From NCBI RefSeq assembly GCF_018613315.1, contig NZ_JAGGQL010000013.1:1-61880 (forward strand): 61,880 nt of DNA. The letters run 5' to 3'. The stretch comes from Bacillus sp. ISL-37 (GTDB lineage Bacteria > Bacillota > Bacilli > Bacillales > Cytobacillaceae). Within the stretch, counting starts at the first letter, position 1, and each line of letters starts with the position of its first letter. The position numbers were made by a program, and so were the translations under genes. This document shows, one piece after another, positions 1-8,470 of the stretch. The notes under the pieces are model-generated. The model was not told where the DNA came from and searched no databases. It saw only the letters and a program-made list of their open reading frames with translations.

Positions 1-31
1 TTTTTTGGTTCACTTCACCTCAGGTCCTTTT

Positions 32-586
32 TTACTTTAATATTAAACGTTCTTTCAATAATGTGAGTTCTTTATAAATCCCCACTACTTCATCCATCTT
101 CATCCTCACGAGCCCGCTTGAGGAAGGAGCAACGAAGTCAATGGTACCAGCCACGACAGGTTCATCCTGTTTTCCCCATGGAATATCTTTTTTGCCGCTG
201 TATTGCTGGTAGACACCTTTACCAACGAAACAAACGATTTTGGGACTGAATTTCTCGATTTTACTCCTTAACTCTAGTTTCCCCTGCTGGTATTCTTCTT
301 TCGTAATCTCATCCGCTGCTTTAGTCGGACGCGCAACTATGTTCGTCATCCCATAGCCTAAATCCAGTAGCTGAGTATCCTCTGAAGAATCATACTTTCT
401 TGGCGTTATGCCTGCTTCAAAAAGAATCTTCCAAAATCTATTGTTTGGATTGGCGTAATGATGCCCTGTTTCAGACGAACGGATGCTCGGATTGAAACCA
501 ACAAAAATGACGTCAAGGTTTTCACGTAAATGATCAGAAATCGGCTCCACAATCCCACTCCTCTCCAATCTTATGTATCTATGCAC
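32..586 (-). CDS. mug: G/U-mismatch-specific uracil-DNA glycosylase (Mug/TDG family)
   Basis: This 184-residue protein should remove uracil or thymine mispaired with guanine in DNA, starting base-excision repair. The family's first motif, GFNPS, is at about residues 30-34 and is followed by NPNNRFW, which is typical of Mug; the second, minor-groove loop appears as PSSSGLVR near residue 154. The start is a GTG directly after the TGA of the upstream 81-codon gene, with no gap, so the two are probably translationally coupled. No strong ribosome-binding site precedes the GTG, which fits coupling. Family assignment is firm; exact substrate preference is not visible from sequence. Confidence 0.85.
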   Translation of the reverse strand: MHRYIRLERSGIVEPISDHLRENLDVIFVGFNPSIRSSETGHHYANPNNRFWKILFEAGITPRKYDSSEDTQLLDLGYGMTNIVARPTKAADEITKEEYQQGKLELRSKIEKFSPKIVCFVGKGVYQQYSGKKDIPWGKQDEPVVAGTIDFVAPSSSGLVRMKMDEVVGIYKELTLLKERLILK

Positions 587-832
587 TCACCAAAATCGGG
601 GAGGCAGCTCATTATTTTTGCGGATATTCTTGAAAATTCTTAGATGGAATAAAAACTCATCATAATACATCGTTTCGGCACTTTCAAATGAATAAGCGTC
701 CGAAAAGTGATCCAATAGTTCGGTATCAATATTATCTTCAAGGCCGCTCAGCCACATTTTATAGCCGTGTTGTTCATAAACATCTGATAAACCTGCCCAA
801 TCGAACATATCTTGCAAATCCTTTTCACCCAT
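587..832 (-). CDS. Small acidic protein of unknown function
   Basis: An 81-residue soluble protein rich in Asp, Glu, Tyr and Phe, with no signal peptide, membrane segment or cysteine motif. I do not recognise the family. Its TGA stop abuts the GTG start of the downstream mug gene, so they form a two-gene unit on the minus strand. A helper role in the same unit is only inference. Confidence 0.6.
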   Translation of the reverse strand: MGEKDLQDMFDWAGLSDVYEQHGYKMWLSGLEDNIDTELLDHFSDAYSFESAETMYYDEFLFHLRIFKNIRKNNELPPRFW

Positions 833-918
833 TCTATCACTCCTTCAGGTCTCACCTCCATTTTTCCATACTTTTACACACCTTATACAAGTCCTCATTT
901 CTGCACAATGGTATTACT

Positions 919-1350
919 CTATAAAAAGCGGCAGGCATCATTCCCCACTTCATCAGAGGAAAGAATATACAGGGAAGTTCCACTAGGGGATTTTCCTTTA
1001 GAAAAACCAAAGCTTTCTAAATCATCGTAATCACCGTTTACGATGATTGCTGAAGCGAAAAGCAATGCCTGCAGATGGAATAGTGATACATCAATAATAT
1101 CTGTCAATGAATTGCCAGGCATGATATCTGCCAGTACAGCAACCCTCCCGCGAATTCCCATGTTTTCATAAGCATATTCAATACTATCGGCCAGTGTGTC
1201 GGAAATGGCTGCAGCAGTACTGATGATGTCATTCCAATTTTCATCAAAAACATAAGCATGCCACGGAGATTGTTTTGAGGCAATTAGAAACTCAATTTTA
1301 AGAAATTGCTGGTCATTATCAAAGTGATAAACCGATTTCAGTGCATCCAT
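919..1350 (-). CDS. Conserved hypothetical protein, 143 aa
   Basis: A soluble 143-residue protein with no recognised motif. It starts with MDALKSVYHF, behind a good ribosome-binding site (GGAGGGAAAC). The first part looks like a beta-strand region (FLKIEFLIAS), the middle is helical and alanine-rich, and the C-terminus contains a short Gly/Ser segment. No signal peptide or transmembrane helix is evident. It lies 86 bases upstream of the small gene before mug on the same strand, so it could belong to the same transcript. No function is proposed. Confidence 0.6.
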   Translation of the reverse strand: MDALKSVYHFDNDQQFLKIEFLIASKQSPWHAYVFDENWNDIISTAAAISDTLADSIEYAYENMGIRGRVAVLADIMPGNSLTDIIDVSLFHLQALLFASAIIVNGDYDDLESFGFSKGKSPSGTSLYILSSDEVGNDACRFL

Positions 1351-1532
1351 AGTTTCCCTCCATTAGTAAAGTAGGAATAGTTTCCCACAGCAAGCAAAAG
1401 TTAATGAATTTGTTTTGCATGATTTAAATTCGTTAGTAAATACTTACAACGACATGACCCTAAGCATGAATTTTTCTGATAAGGGAAAAAGGTAATAAAC
1501 AACTATTAACTAGCTGTAAGGAGGCCGAATAA

Positions 1533-1688
1533 ATGGACCAAAAGCAAAATAATCAAAAAAATCCAAATGAGGAAAATGAACAGCAGCACAGCATGGTGTG
1601 CAATGATCAATTATTTTTTCAGGAATTAAGGATAGCAGCTGAAGAGGCAGAACGTGACCATGCAGATACAAATCAAAGCAAGGCATAA
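1533..1688 (+). CDS. Small acidic, glutamine-rich protein, 51 aa
   Basis: A short reading frame with a very good ribosome-binding site (TAAGGAGG, 10 bases before the ATG). The 51-residue product is Asn/Gln/Glu-rich (begins MDQKQNNQKN) with a single Cys and an acidic alpha-helical C-terminal half. No membrane segment is present. It ends just before a hairpin terminator shared with the converging gene. The family is unknown to me; the ribosome-binding site and tidy termination are the evidence that it is real. Confidence 0.55.
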   Translation: MDQKQNNQKNPNEENEQQHSMVCNDQLFFQELRIAAEEAERDHADTNQSKA

Positions 1689-1690
1689 TA

Positions 1691-1718
1691 AAAGAGAAAG
1701 GCAATTTTGCCTTTCTCC
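1691..1718 (-). terminator. Rho-independent terminator between convergent genes
   Basis: The stem is GAGAAAGGC/GCCTTTCTC with a short AT loop. On the minus strand it is followed by TTTTATTAT, so it mainly serves the small membrane protein gene, and it also sits just after the 51-codon gene on the plus strand. Confidence 0.7.
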
Positions 1719-1758
1719 CCATTACTTCTTTAACTATTGATATCCACATATTCTTTAC

Positions 1759-2013
1759 TTAACTGATGAAACGGTCTCTTTCTGCCGACTCTTCCTCGCG
1801 CTCTGCTTCTCGTTCTTCATACCAAAATTTAATATGGGTAAGGATCGAGAAAACAAGGAAAAAGTTCATCGACCAGACGCTCACAAACGGGGCCATTCCT
1901 CCAAATTCAATCGTCTGATACTGTTTAAAAACCATCACAATATATGACTCAATGAACACAAGGACAAAGCCGGCTACACCTGCAATTGCCATACGCATCA
2001 TATCAATAACCAC
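1759..2013 (-). CDS. Small two-helix membrane protein
   Basis: An 84-residue protein with two predicted membrane helices, about residues 6-29 (IAGVAGFVLVFIESYIVMV) and 41-60 (APFVSVWSMNFFLVFSILT), then a highly charged cytoplasmic tail with repeated Glu/Arg (EEREAEREEESAERDR). I do not recognise the family. It is a single-gene unit ending at the terminator near 1700. Confidence 0.6.
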   Translation of the reverse strand: MVIDMMRMAIAGVAGFVLVFIESYIVMVFKQYQTIEFGGMAPFVSVWSMNFFLVFSILTHIKFWYEEREAEREEESAERDRFIS

Positions 2014-2261
2014 CTTATCGTATTATCAGATTATTTAAATAATACGACTAATTATTAATTACCGCAACTATTTTGTCACTAATTTGCCACATTTTTGAAT
2101 TGACAATTTGGCATAGTACTTTTTATCTATTGCTCTTTTGGTAAACTTTGTTGTTTTCTCAACTAATTATAACAATCTTTTTCAGAAAGTCTCCTGGGAA
2201 AACCTTTATAATGTGGGACCTGATATATGTTCAAAAAGCTACAATCTGTGCCAAAAAAGCT

Positions 2262-2450
2262 TTATCTGTTCAACTTCTTCTGCTTTTGCATGATCTCATA
2301 TGATTTTTCAATAATATCTGTTAATACATCACCTTTGTATACTCTGCCGACTTTCGTATTTTCCTGATAGTATTCTACAATTTCATCAAGCTTGTCAGAT
2401 GTATCCTTGGAGACTCTAACGTTCAATTGAATTCTCTGGGTTTCATTCAT
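2262..2450 (-). CDS. Small ribbon-helix-helix-like or antitoxin-like protein
   Basis: The likely start is the ATG at 2450, preceded by GGAGGGAAG, giving 62 residues; a longer frame upstream lacks its own ribosome-binding site. The N-terminal half (IQLNVRVSKDTSDKLDEIVEYY) has the beta-strand then amphipathic-helix pattern of small ribbon-helix-helix DNA-binding proteins, and the rest is a charged helix. No toxin gene accompanies it. A regulator role is inference from the fold pattern. Confidence 0.6.
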   Translation of the reverse strand: MNETQRIQLNVRVSKDTSDKLDEIVEYYQENTKVGRVYKGDVLTDIIEKSYEIMQKQKKLNR

Positions 2451-2693
2451 GGATTCGACTTCCCTCCAAATACTTCCACTTCTATATAAAAACAAAAATC
2501 TATCATATTGCTAGCAGTTTGATATTATGTAGATATATGTCGCTAACCCTGCTGCAACGTTCTCTATCTTAACATATTCCGTCATCTTGCAACACTATGT
2601 TGGATTGAGATTCGTTTCTCCCCCAGTCTTAAAGGGTAATTACTATCTGAGTCGTACCCTCTAAAAGTTTATGAAAATATATGGAGATTTTCT

Positions 2694-2942
2694 ATGAAGC
2701 TTATAAAATGGTCTTACACAAAGAGATATAATATAAAAGCGCAATTTGACGTTTTTCCCAACTCGATCGCCATATTCCGGCAAATCAAAGATTACTACTT
2801 CGTATATACTGTGAATTGGTCCTTTGGTGACCCTGTTGTCTCGAAAACCGCGTTGGAGGAAATGGAGTGGCTGTTGAATAAGGAGCTCGGCACCCTGGAC
2901 AGCTACTGCGAAAGAAAATTTTTCCGGAGTGATACCGAATGA
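2694..2942 (+). CDS. Hypothetical protein, 82 aa
   Basis: An 82-residue soluble protein starting MKLIKWSYTK, with the ribosome-binding site ATGGAGAT upstream. It is rich in aromatic residues (FVYTVNWSF) and ends in a helix with Cys73 and a charged tail. No known motif was seen. It is isolated on the plus strand just upstream of the TPP riboswitch, with no clear terminator between them. Confidence 0.5.
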   Translation: MKLIKWSYTKRYNIKAQFDVFPNSIAIFRQIKDYYFVYTVNWSFGDPVVSKTALEEMEWLLNKELGTLDSYCERKFFRSDTE

Positions 2943-3025
2943 TTCATTTTTTTAAATTAGGGCATTTACAATTCTGACTATTTACATTAAGATGATTTTG
3001 GAAACAACAACTGCATAGTTTTTTG

Positions 3026-3105
3026 CACTAGGGGAGCTTTAGGCTGAGAAGAACTTTGTTCTGACCCTTATTACCCGATCTGGATAATACCAGCGTGGGG
3101 AAGTG
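3026..3105 (+). promoter_or_regulatory. TPP (THI-element) riboswitch
   Basis: The conserved blocks of the thiamine pyrophosphate aptamer occur in order: ACTAGGGGAGC (P1 start), GGCTGAGA, GACCCTT, ACCCGATCTGGATAATACC, AGCGTGGGGAAGTG. Together with the terminator 50 bases downstream and the ykoFEDC genes this is a classical transcription-attenuation riboswitch: bound TPP should favour the terminator and switch off thiamine/HMP uptake. Confidence 0.96.
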
Positions 3106-3154
3106 CAGGTGAAGCTCTTCGTTATATCACTTTTTTATTCTAACGATAGAATTC

Positions 3155-3188
3155 AACTGCATCCACCCCGCTGGATGCAGTTTTTTTG
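3155..3188 (+). terminator. Riboswitch-controlled terminator
   Basis: Stem AACTGCATCCA/TGGATGCAG with a CCCCGC loop, followed by seven T residues. It lies between the TPP aptamer and ykoF and is the expression platform. Confidence 0.9.
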
Positions 3189-3223
3189 TTTTCCAATCAA
3201 TGAACAAAAGGAGATGTAACGTA

Positions 3224-3826
3224 ATGAAAGAAATTCTTTGTGGTACTAGCGAGATTACAGGTGCGAGGTTTTCCATTTACCCAATGTCAGACAAGTTCGT
3301 GGATATTATCCTCTCTGCACTGAAGGAAGTTGATACAACAAAGGTTTGGATGAAGACGGATGATGTCAGCACTTGTGTGCGAGGTCGTTCTGAACATGTT
3401 TTTGACGTGGTTAAAGCAATCTTCTTAAATGCATCAAAGGGTGGAGACCATGTGGTCCTTAATGCTACGTTCTCAAATGGATGTCCTGGTGATAGTTCCG
3501 GTGATGCTTTCATGGCGGAAGATTCAATTTTATTGAATGATGAGCTTTCACAAAAAATCAACCAGGAGGTCGCAACCCAGTTCGCTCTCTATCCGTTAGG
3601 CTTTCCAGGATATATGGATGTAATTATGGACCAAATAAAGACGGTAGAACAGGATGGTGTCTTTAGCGGAGGAGTTCATTATGCCTCAAGATTAGACGGC
3701 GAGACCAATAAGGTTTTTGCCGCATTGGAAGGTGCGTTTGAAGGTGCCCGAAACAGTGATTCTTCACACATTGTCATGACGGTGACCATGTCAGCCAATA
3801 GCCCTTCTCGCAAGGAGGATCAATAA
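3224..3826 (+). CDS. ykoF: Thiamine/HMP-binding protein YkoF
   Basis: A 200-residue soluble protein of the YkoF family, which binds thiamine or its hydroxymethylpyrimidine precursor and accompanies the YkoEDC uptake system. It has two similar halves, each containing a FSIYP/FALYPLG strand followed by a 'D.I...' helix (about residues 15-35 and 115-140), matching the family's tandem fold. The ATG at 3224 is chosen because AAAGGAGATG lies just upstream; an earlier ATG at 3200 has none. It is the first gene of the riboswitch-controlled operon, and its stop overlaps ykoE by one base. Confidence 0.9.
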   Translation: MKEILCGTSEITGARFSIYPMSDKFVDIILSALKEVDTTKVWMKTDDVSTCVRGRSEHVFDVVKAIFLNASKGGDHVVLNATFSNGCPGDSSGDAFMAEDSILLNDELSQKINQEVATQFALYPLGFPGYMDVIMDQIKTVEQDGVFSGGVHYASRLDGETNKVFAALEGAFEGARNSDSSHIVMTVTMSANSPSRKEDQ

Positions 3827-4422
3827 TGCTCGCAAACTGGAAACTTCGTGAGGTTGTTGTCCTATCTGTCCTGGCAGTCGTTTTTGGGGTCATCTACCTC
3901 CTATTCTTACAAATCGGCAATGTGCTTGTTGGTATGTTCGGCCTTATTGGCTATGATTTGATATTCGGCATCTGGTTCATCGTTTCCATCATAGCTGCAT
4001 ACATCATCAGGAAGCCTGGAGCAGCGGTGTTATCAGAAACGATTGCGGCGACAATAGAGGTCATGCTTGGCAATGCTGTGGGGCCACGCCTAATCCTTGC
4101 TGGCATTATTCAAGGACTAGGTGCAGAAGCTGCTTTTGCGGCAACCAAATGGAAGAACTATTCAACTTGGGTGCTGGTAGCCGCAGGAATGGGTTCTTCA
4201 ATCACCAGTTTCATATGGGGTTACTTTTTAGGAGGATTCGCTGCACTCTCACCTGGTTATGTAACTGCAATGTTTTTCGTCAGGCTTGCAAGCGGAGCAA
4301 TCTTAGCCGGCCTACTAGGTAAATACATAAGTGACAGCCTCGCTAAAACTGGAGCGTTGAATAGCTTCCCGCTTGGAAAGGAAGCCAGAAAGGCAAAGCA
4401 GAACGATGATATCTCAGCCTAG
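3826..4422 (+). CDS. ykoE: ECF transporter substrate-binding membrane subunit YkoE
   Basis: A 198-residue membrane protein with about five to six hydrophobic helices, the S component of an energy-coupling-factor transporter for thiamine or HMP. The helices begin with VVVLSVLAVVFGVIYLLFL; a central 'GPRLILAGIIQGLGAEAAFA' region is typical of YkoE/thiamine S components. The start (TAATG) overlaps the ykoF stop, behind AAGGAGG. The end overlaps the start of ykoD, so the four genes are tightly coupled. The riboswitch context supports the substrate assignment. Confidence 0.92.
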   Translation: MLANWKLREVVVLSVLAVVFGVIYLLFLQIGNVLVGMFGLIGYDLIFGIWFIVSIIAAYIIRKPGAAVLSETIAATIEVMLGNAVGPRLILAGIIQGLGAEAAFAATKWKNYSTWVLVAAGMGSSITSFIWGYFLGGFAALSPGYVTAMFFVRLASGAILAGLLGKYISDSLAKTGALNSFPLGKEARKAKQNDDISA

Positions 4423-6082
4423 CCATCCATTTTTTGAAGTGTCAAACTTAACTTTCAGATTTGATCCTGACCAGGATCCTGTCTTAAAAAACATCACTTT
4501 TAAAATAAATGAAAATGAGAATCTCCTTGTTCTGGGACCAAGTGGTTCAGGTAAAAGCACACTTGCATACTGTCTGAATAATCTTTATCCATCTTCTGTT
4601 GATGGAATCATGAAAGGCTATATTAATTATAGAGGGCGCGCTTTATCCTCCTTTGAGCCAGGAGAAGTAAACCGAAAAATCGGATTGGTCATGCAGGATC
4701 CAGATTCGCAATTTTGTATGCTAACTGCCGAGGAAGAAGTGGCTTTCGTATTAGAAAATATTCAGTTTCCCAGATTAAAAATGGGAGAAAGAATAGATTA
4801 TCTCCTTGATTTAGTAGACATGCTGCCCTTCAAACACAGGCTGATCCACACTCTCTCTGGAGGGCAAAAGCAAAAGCTGGCGATTGCCTGTGCACTGGCA
4901 ATGGAACCGGAACTATTGATCCTTGATGAACCAACTGCTAATCTAGACCCCGCTTCTGGGTTTGAATTAGTCCAAACGTTAAAAAAGTTAAAGAATACCC
5001 ATTCCTTCAGCGTCCTCGTTATCGAGCATAATTTGGACAATTGGCTCGATATTGTCGATCGCTGCATCATTTTGAATTCTGAGGGTGAATTGTTTTTTAA
5101 TGGTCCGCCAAACGTTTGCTTTGCAGAATTTGCCAAAGAACTCGCAAGTGAAGGCATATGGCTCCCCTGCACAATTGACGCAGGATTAAAACTGCGGGAC
5201 GTCGGTTTGTTAAAGAACTCTTCCCTGCCAATGACAATCAATGAAATTATTGAAAATAGTAAAGATATAGGTCGTACAATTGAATTTTTATCAACTAACG
5301 TCCGCAAGCAAATGGTGAACCCCTCTCCTTCCATTTTCGAAGTGGAAGATGTCAGCTATTCGAGAGACAATCAGTTGATAATCCAGGATATTTCTTTATC
5401 ACTTAATGCTGGGGAATTTATTGCAATAGCTGGGGCTAACGGATCCGGGAAGACAACTTTCTCCAAATGTTTGGCCGGTTTGATTCCATCACGAGGCGAA
5501 ATAAAGTTGTATGGTCACTCTTTAGAAGATTGGCTTGAGGAACAAAAGTGGAGAACGCTCGGTTATGTATTCCAGAATCCTGAGCACCAATTTATTACTG
5601 ATTCTGTTATCGAAGAAATAAATTACAGCCTTCAAGCGAAAGAGAAAAGGACACAAGTATATAAGAGTAAAGAAATTTTAAAAACCCTTCGTATGGCCGA
5701 CCAGGTTTACAGTCATCCCTTCTCATTGAGCCAGGGCCAAAAAAGAAGACTGAGTGTGGCAGTCATGCTGGTCAATGGCCAGGAGGTGCTGATTATGGAT
5801 GAACCAACCTTTGGCCAGGATGCGATCACTTCAAAGGAAATCATCGACTTTGCTGTAAAGTCTGTACCCGAGACAGGGAGCATAATCATGATTACCCATG
5901 ATATGGATATAATTGATCGTTATGCAGATAAAGTTTTGGTACTCGAAAAAGGAAAAATGATATTTTACGAGTCTCCAGGAAAACTTTGGAATCAACCAGA
6001 AATTTTGGCTAGAGCTAATCTAAAACTACCTTTCCTTAGGGAATTAGAAATGCATGTGGAGGGAAGATATGCTGTTAAATGA
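4406..6082 (+). CDS. ykoD: ECF transporter double ATPase YkoD
   Basis: A 558-residue fusion of two ABC ATPase domains that powers the YkoE/YkoC thiamine-HMP importer on the cytoplasmic face. Domain 1 has Walker A GPSGSGKST (44-52), signature LSGGQKQ and Walker B LLILDEPTANLD; domain 2 has Walker A GANGSGKTT near residue 342, signature LSQGQKRR and Walker B VLIMDEPTFGQD. The start at 4406 (ATGATATCTCAG) lies inside the ykoE end; an upstream frame extension lies wholly inside ykoE. The gene ends overlapping ykoC by 14 bases. Confidence 0.93.
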   Translation: MISQPSHPFFEVSNLTFRFDPDQDPVLKNITFKINENENLLVLGPSGSGKSTLAYCLNNLYPSSVDGIMKGYINYRGRALSSFEPGEVNRKIGLVMQDPDSQFCMLTAEEEVAFVLENIQFPRLKMGERIDYLLDLVDMLPFKHRLIHTLSGGQKQKLAIACALAMEPELLILDEPTANLDPASGFELVQTLKKLKNTHSFSVLVIEHNLDNWLDIVDRCIILNSEGELFFNGPPNVCFAEFAKELASEGIWLPCTIDAGLKLRDVGLLKNSSLPMTINEIIENSKDIGRTIEFLSTNVRKQMVNPSPSIFEVEDVSYSRDNQLIIQDISLSLNAGEFIAIAGANGSGKTTFSKCLAGLIPSRGEIKLYGHSLEDWLEEQKWRTLGYVFQNPEHQFITDSVIEEINYSLQAKEKRTQVYKSKEILKTLRMADQVYSHPFSLSQGQKRRLSVAVMLVNGQEVLIMDEPTFGQDAITSKEIIDFAVKSVPETGSIIMITHDMDIIDRYADKVLVLEKGKMIFYESPGKLWNQPEILARANLKLPFLRELEMHVEGRYAVK

Positions 6083-6848
6083 GATGAATCCGAGCATTAA
6101 AGCCCTGGGCATTCTTGTCAGCATCTTGCTGCTATCGATATTTTTCGATCCGGTCACACCTTTGCTAAGTTTCGTTTTGACCATAGCGATTACATTAATT
6201 TTGGGGAAGATTAGTTTTAGGAAGTGGATTCTGTTATTTTCTCCTTTTCTCTTCATGGCGATTGTCTATGTCTGGTCATCACTTTTGTTTCCGAGAATAG
6301 ATCCGGGAGACAGCATCATCTGGGAATGGTGGTTCATCACCATCACTGCTGAAGGATTCCAAAGGAGCATATCGCTTGGATTAAGAGTGCTGAGTTTCGC
6401 TTCCCTTTCGCTTTTATTTGCCCTTACGACAAATCCGATTAACTTTTTGCTTAGCTTGATGCAGCAATGCAGGCTATCTCCGAAGATTGCTTATTCCATC
6501 ATGGCGGGATATCAATTTCTTCCTTTGATAAAAGATGAATTTGAGATAATCAGGAGCGCCCATCGAATCAGAGGTGCAGGAAGAACAGAAACTTTCTTGG
6601 ATAAAATGAAGCAAATAAAGAAGTATGGCATTCCTTTACTGGCGAGCGGAATCAGAAAAGCAGAAAGAACAGCTATTGCGATGGAGTCAAAAGGTTTCAC
6701 AGGAGATAGAAACCGAGAATTTTATAAGGAAATCGCCGTTTCTAAAAGGGATTGGCTGCTGTTATGTTTACTGATCTGCATAGTTCTTGTAAGTGCTTTT
6801 ACCTCCCACAAGCTTGGTTACCTGACATTGTATAAAGGCGAACTATAA
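6069..6848 (+). CDS. ykoC: ECF transporter T component YkoC
   Basis: A 259-residue integral membrane protein of the EcfT/CbiQ type that couples the ATPase to the S component. Four to five hydrophobic segments are visible, and the cytoplasmic coupling helices carry 'AHRIRGAG' and 'ERTAIAMESKGF', matching the family's conserved Ala-Arg-Gly motifs. The ATG at 6069 follows GGAGGGAAGAT. It is the last gene of the operon and is followed by a strong hairpin. Confidence 0.93.
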   Translation: MLLNEMNPSIKALGILVSILLLSIFFDPVTPLLSFVLTIAITLILGKISFRKWILLFSPFLFMAIVYVWSSLLFPRIDPGDSIIWEWWFITITAEGFQRSISLGLRVLSFASLSLLFALTTNPINFLLSLMQQCRLSPKIAYSIMAGYQFLPLIKDEFEIIRSAHRIRGAGRTETFLDKMKQIKKYGIPLLASGIRKAERTAIAMESKGFTGDRNREFYKEIAVSKRDWLLLCLLICIVLVSAFTSHKLGYLTLYKGEL

Positions 6849-6850
6849 TA

Positions 6851-6884
6851 AAACCCAGCACCTTCAAATGCAGGTGCTGGGTTT
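6851..6884. terminator. Bidirectional terminator after ykoC
   Basis: Stem AAACCCAGCACCT/AGGTGCTGGGTTT, with a T-rich end on both strands. It separates ykoC from the convergent cytochrome gene. Confidence 0.85.
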
Positions 6885-6893
6885 CTGCTAGAC

Positions 6894-7826
6894 CTAATTT
6901 TTTACCGAGAGAATTGCTTCCCAATCGATTGTACCGTTTTTGACTTGTTCACGTTTTTCCTTATCCATGATGTCTGCCGGTCTCCCGCCTTTCGGCCAGT
7001 CTCCCTCATGTCCTTCGAATTCTGGTCTGTCATGTGAAAGGATAAATGCAGCCAAATCGATTGCTTGCTGGTCAGATAAAGTTCCACCTTGCCCTTTTGG
7101 CATGTTCTTCTGAACGTATCCCGCCATCTTCGTCATTCTCGACATACCTGCACCGTCGTTGAAAGAGTTTTCTCCCCAAACAGCAGGTCCTGTGTTTGTT
7201 CCAGTACCAGATCCATCAGCAGCATGGCAGCTTGCACATGATTGTGCGTAAAGCTTTTCTCCGTTCTCAATGCTAGGAACAGGGTATTGCTTAGGCTCTT
7301 TAGGCCCTCTCCACGGAAGGTCCGCTCCAGCCGGTACACCTTCTGACATGTATTGCAAATAAGCAATCATCGCACGCATTTCTTTACTGTCAGTCGGGAA
7401 CATTTTTCCATTCATGCTTCGGATCATACATCCATTGATACGATCTTCCAGAGTGTAAACCTCACCTTCGCGCGGCCTGTATTCTGGATAGACTGCAGAA
7501 AGTCCGACCATCGGTGCTTCTTCTTTCACTGTACCTCCATTTGCGTGGCAGCTTGCACATGAAAGATTATTGCCGACGTACTCATCGGCTACTGTATTCG
7601 TTTCCATGACAAGCTCATGGCCATATTTAATACTTTCCCCAAGAGGACCATCAGGTACGTCCTCCATGCTTGGCGGGTTGAACTCAATTTCTTTGCTGGC
7701 ACTCTCAGTTTGCGGCTGAGGCGCAGTTGCTGTTTCAACTGGCCCCAGATCCTGGCTTATTTTCCAGCCGACGAATAATGAACCAACGATTAAAAATCCG
7801 ATAATAATTGCAAGACTGTTTTTCAC
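6894..7826 (-). CDS. Membrane-anchored dihaem cytochrome c, TsdA-like
   Basis: A 310-residue protein with an N-terminal membrane anchor (about residues 4-21) and two class I haem sites, CASCH at 90-94 and CASCH at 197-201, facing outside. Between them lies INGCMIRSMNGK (Cys133), a pattern I associate with thiosulfate dehydrogenase TsdA and relatives, where a Cys is a haem ligand. The start is a GTG at 7826 after AAGGAGGAAAACATT; the upstream frame extension has no ribosome-binding site. It may pass electrons from thiosulfate or a similar donor, but a generic electron-carrier role is possible. It is a single-gene unit. Confidence 0.75.
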   Translation of the reverse strand: MKNSLAIIIGFLIVGSLFVGWKISQDLGPVETATAPQPQTESASKEIEFNPPSMEDVPDGPLGESIKYGHELVMETNTVADEYVGNNLSCASCHANGGTVKEEAPMVGLSAVYPEYRPREGEVYTLEDRINGCMIRSMNGKMFPTDSKEMRAMIAYLQYMSEGVPAGADLPWRGPKEPKQYPVPSIENGEKLYAQSCASCHAADGSGTGTNTGPAVWGENSFNDGAGMSRMTKMAGYVQKNMPKGQGGTLSDQQAIDLAAFILSHDRPEFEGHEGDWPKGGRPADIMDKEKREQVKNGTIDWEAILSVKN

Positions 7827-7976
7827 AATGTTTTCCTCCTTATGTAGTTTCTGCAAATGCCTCTTCAATTTCTCTATACCCATTCTAGTATAGATAACTC
7901 TAGTATTTTTACATTAAATATGTAGAAATAGTGAAAACTATAAAAATAGGAAAAAGGAGCTGGAATGCTCCAGCTC

Positions 7977-8405
7977 CTACTTTTCTTTTCCAAAATAATA
8001 GAGGAACCACACGGCATGGTTCTGCTCATCATAAGCCGCCCGCCTGAAAATTTCTTTTATGACAGTGTCTGCAGCTTCATCCGCTATTTCATGATAAAAA
8101 TCAGTTGTCTTTTGTTCATCCTTGAAAGAAGCTTCAAGTCCTTCCAAATACGTTTCACCGCATTCTTCCACCATCTGCGGGCGTGGCTGCTTTCCTGTTA
8201 GAGTTGTATAAATTTGCGAAAACTGCCGGAGATGCTTTTTTTCATCATTTAGTATTTCATTGATTTGGTCCCGCTGTTCCTCATTAGGCGCCATACCTGC
8301 AAGCTTAACGTAGCATTGTGTCGCACTGTATTCGCCATTTATAGCTTTAATTAGATCATTAACAAGCTTTTGATTCTGTCTGTAATGGTCATAATATGGA
8401 TACAT
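7977..8405 (-). CDS. Ferritin-like (rubrerythrin-type) protein, YhjR-like
   Basis: A 142-residue four-helix-bundle protein starting MYPYYDHYRQNQ, behind GGGAGGATAGAC. Two E..H-type helix motifs, 'NGEYSATQCY' near residue 24 and 'ILNDEKKHLRQF' near residue 51, together with 'EAADTVIKEIFRRAAYDEQNHAVW' near the end, fit a diiron ferritin-like fold. It resembles B. subtilis YhjR as I recall it. Function in iron or peroxide handling is inferred from the family only. Confidence 0.72.
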   Translation of the reverse strand: MYPYYDHYRQNQKLVNDLIKAINGEYSATQCYVKLAGMAPNEEQRDQINEILNDEKKHLRQFSQIYTTLTGKQPRPQMVEECGETYLEGLEASFKDEQKTTDFYHEIADEAADTVIKEIFRRAAYDEQNHAVWFLYYFGKEK

Positions 8406-8470
8406 GTCTATCCTCCCCAAATTCTTTGTATTAGTGTATGGAGAGGAGTGAAGGGCGTGCTTGCTTCCGT

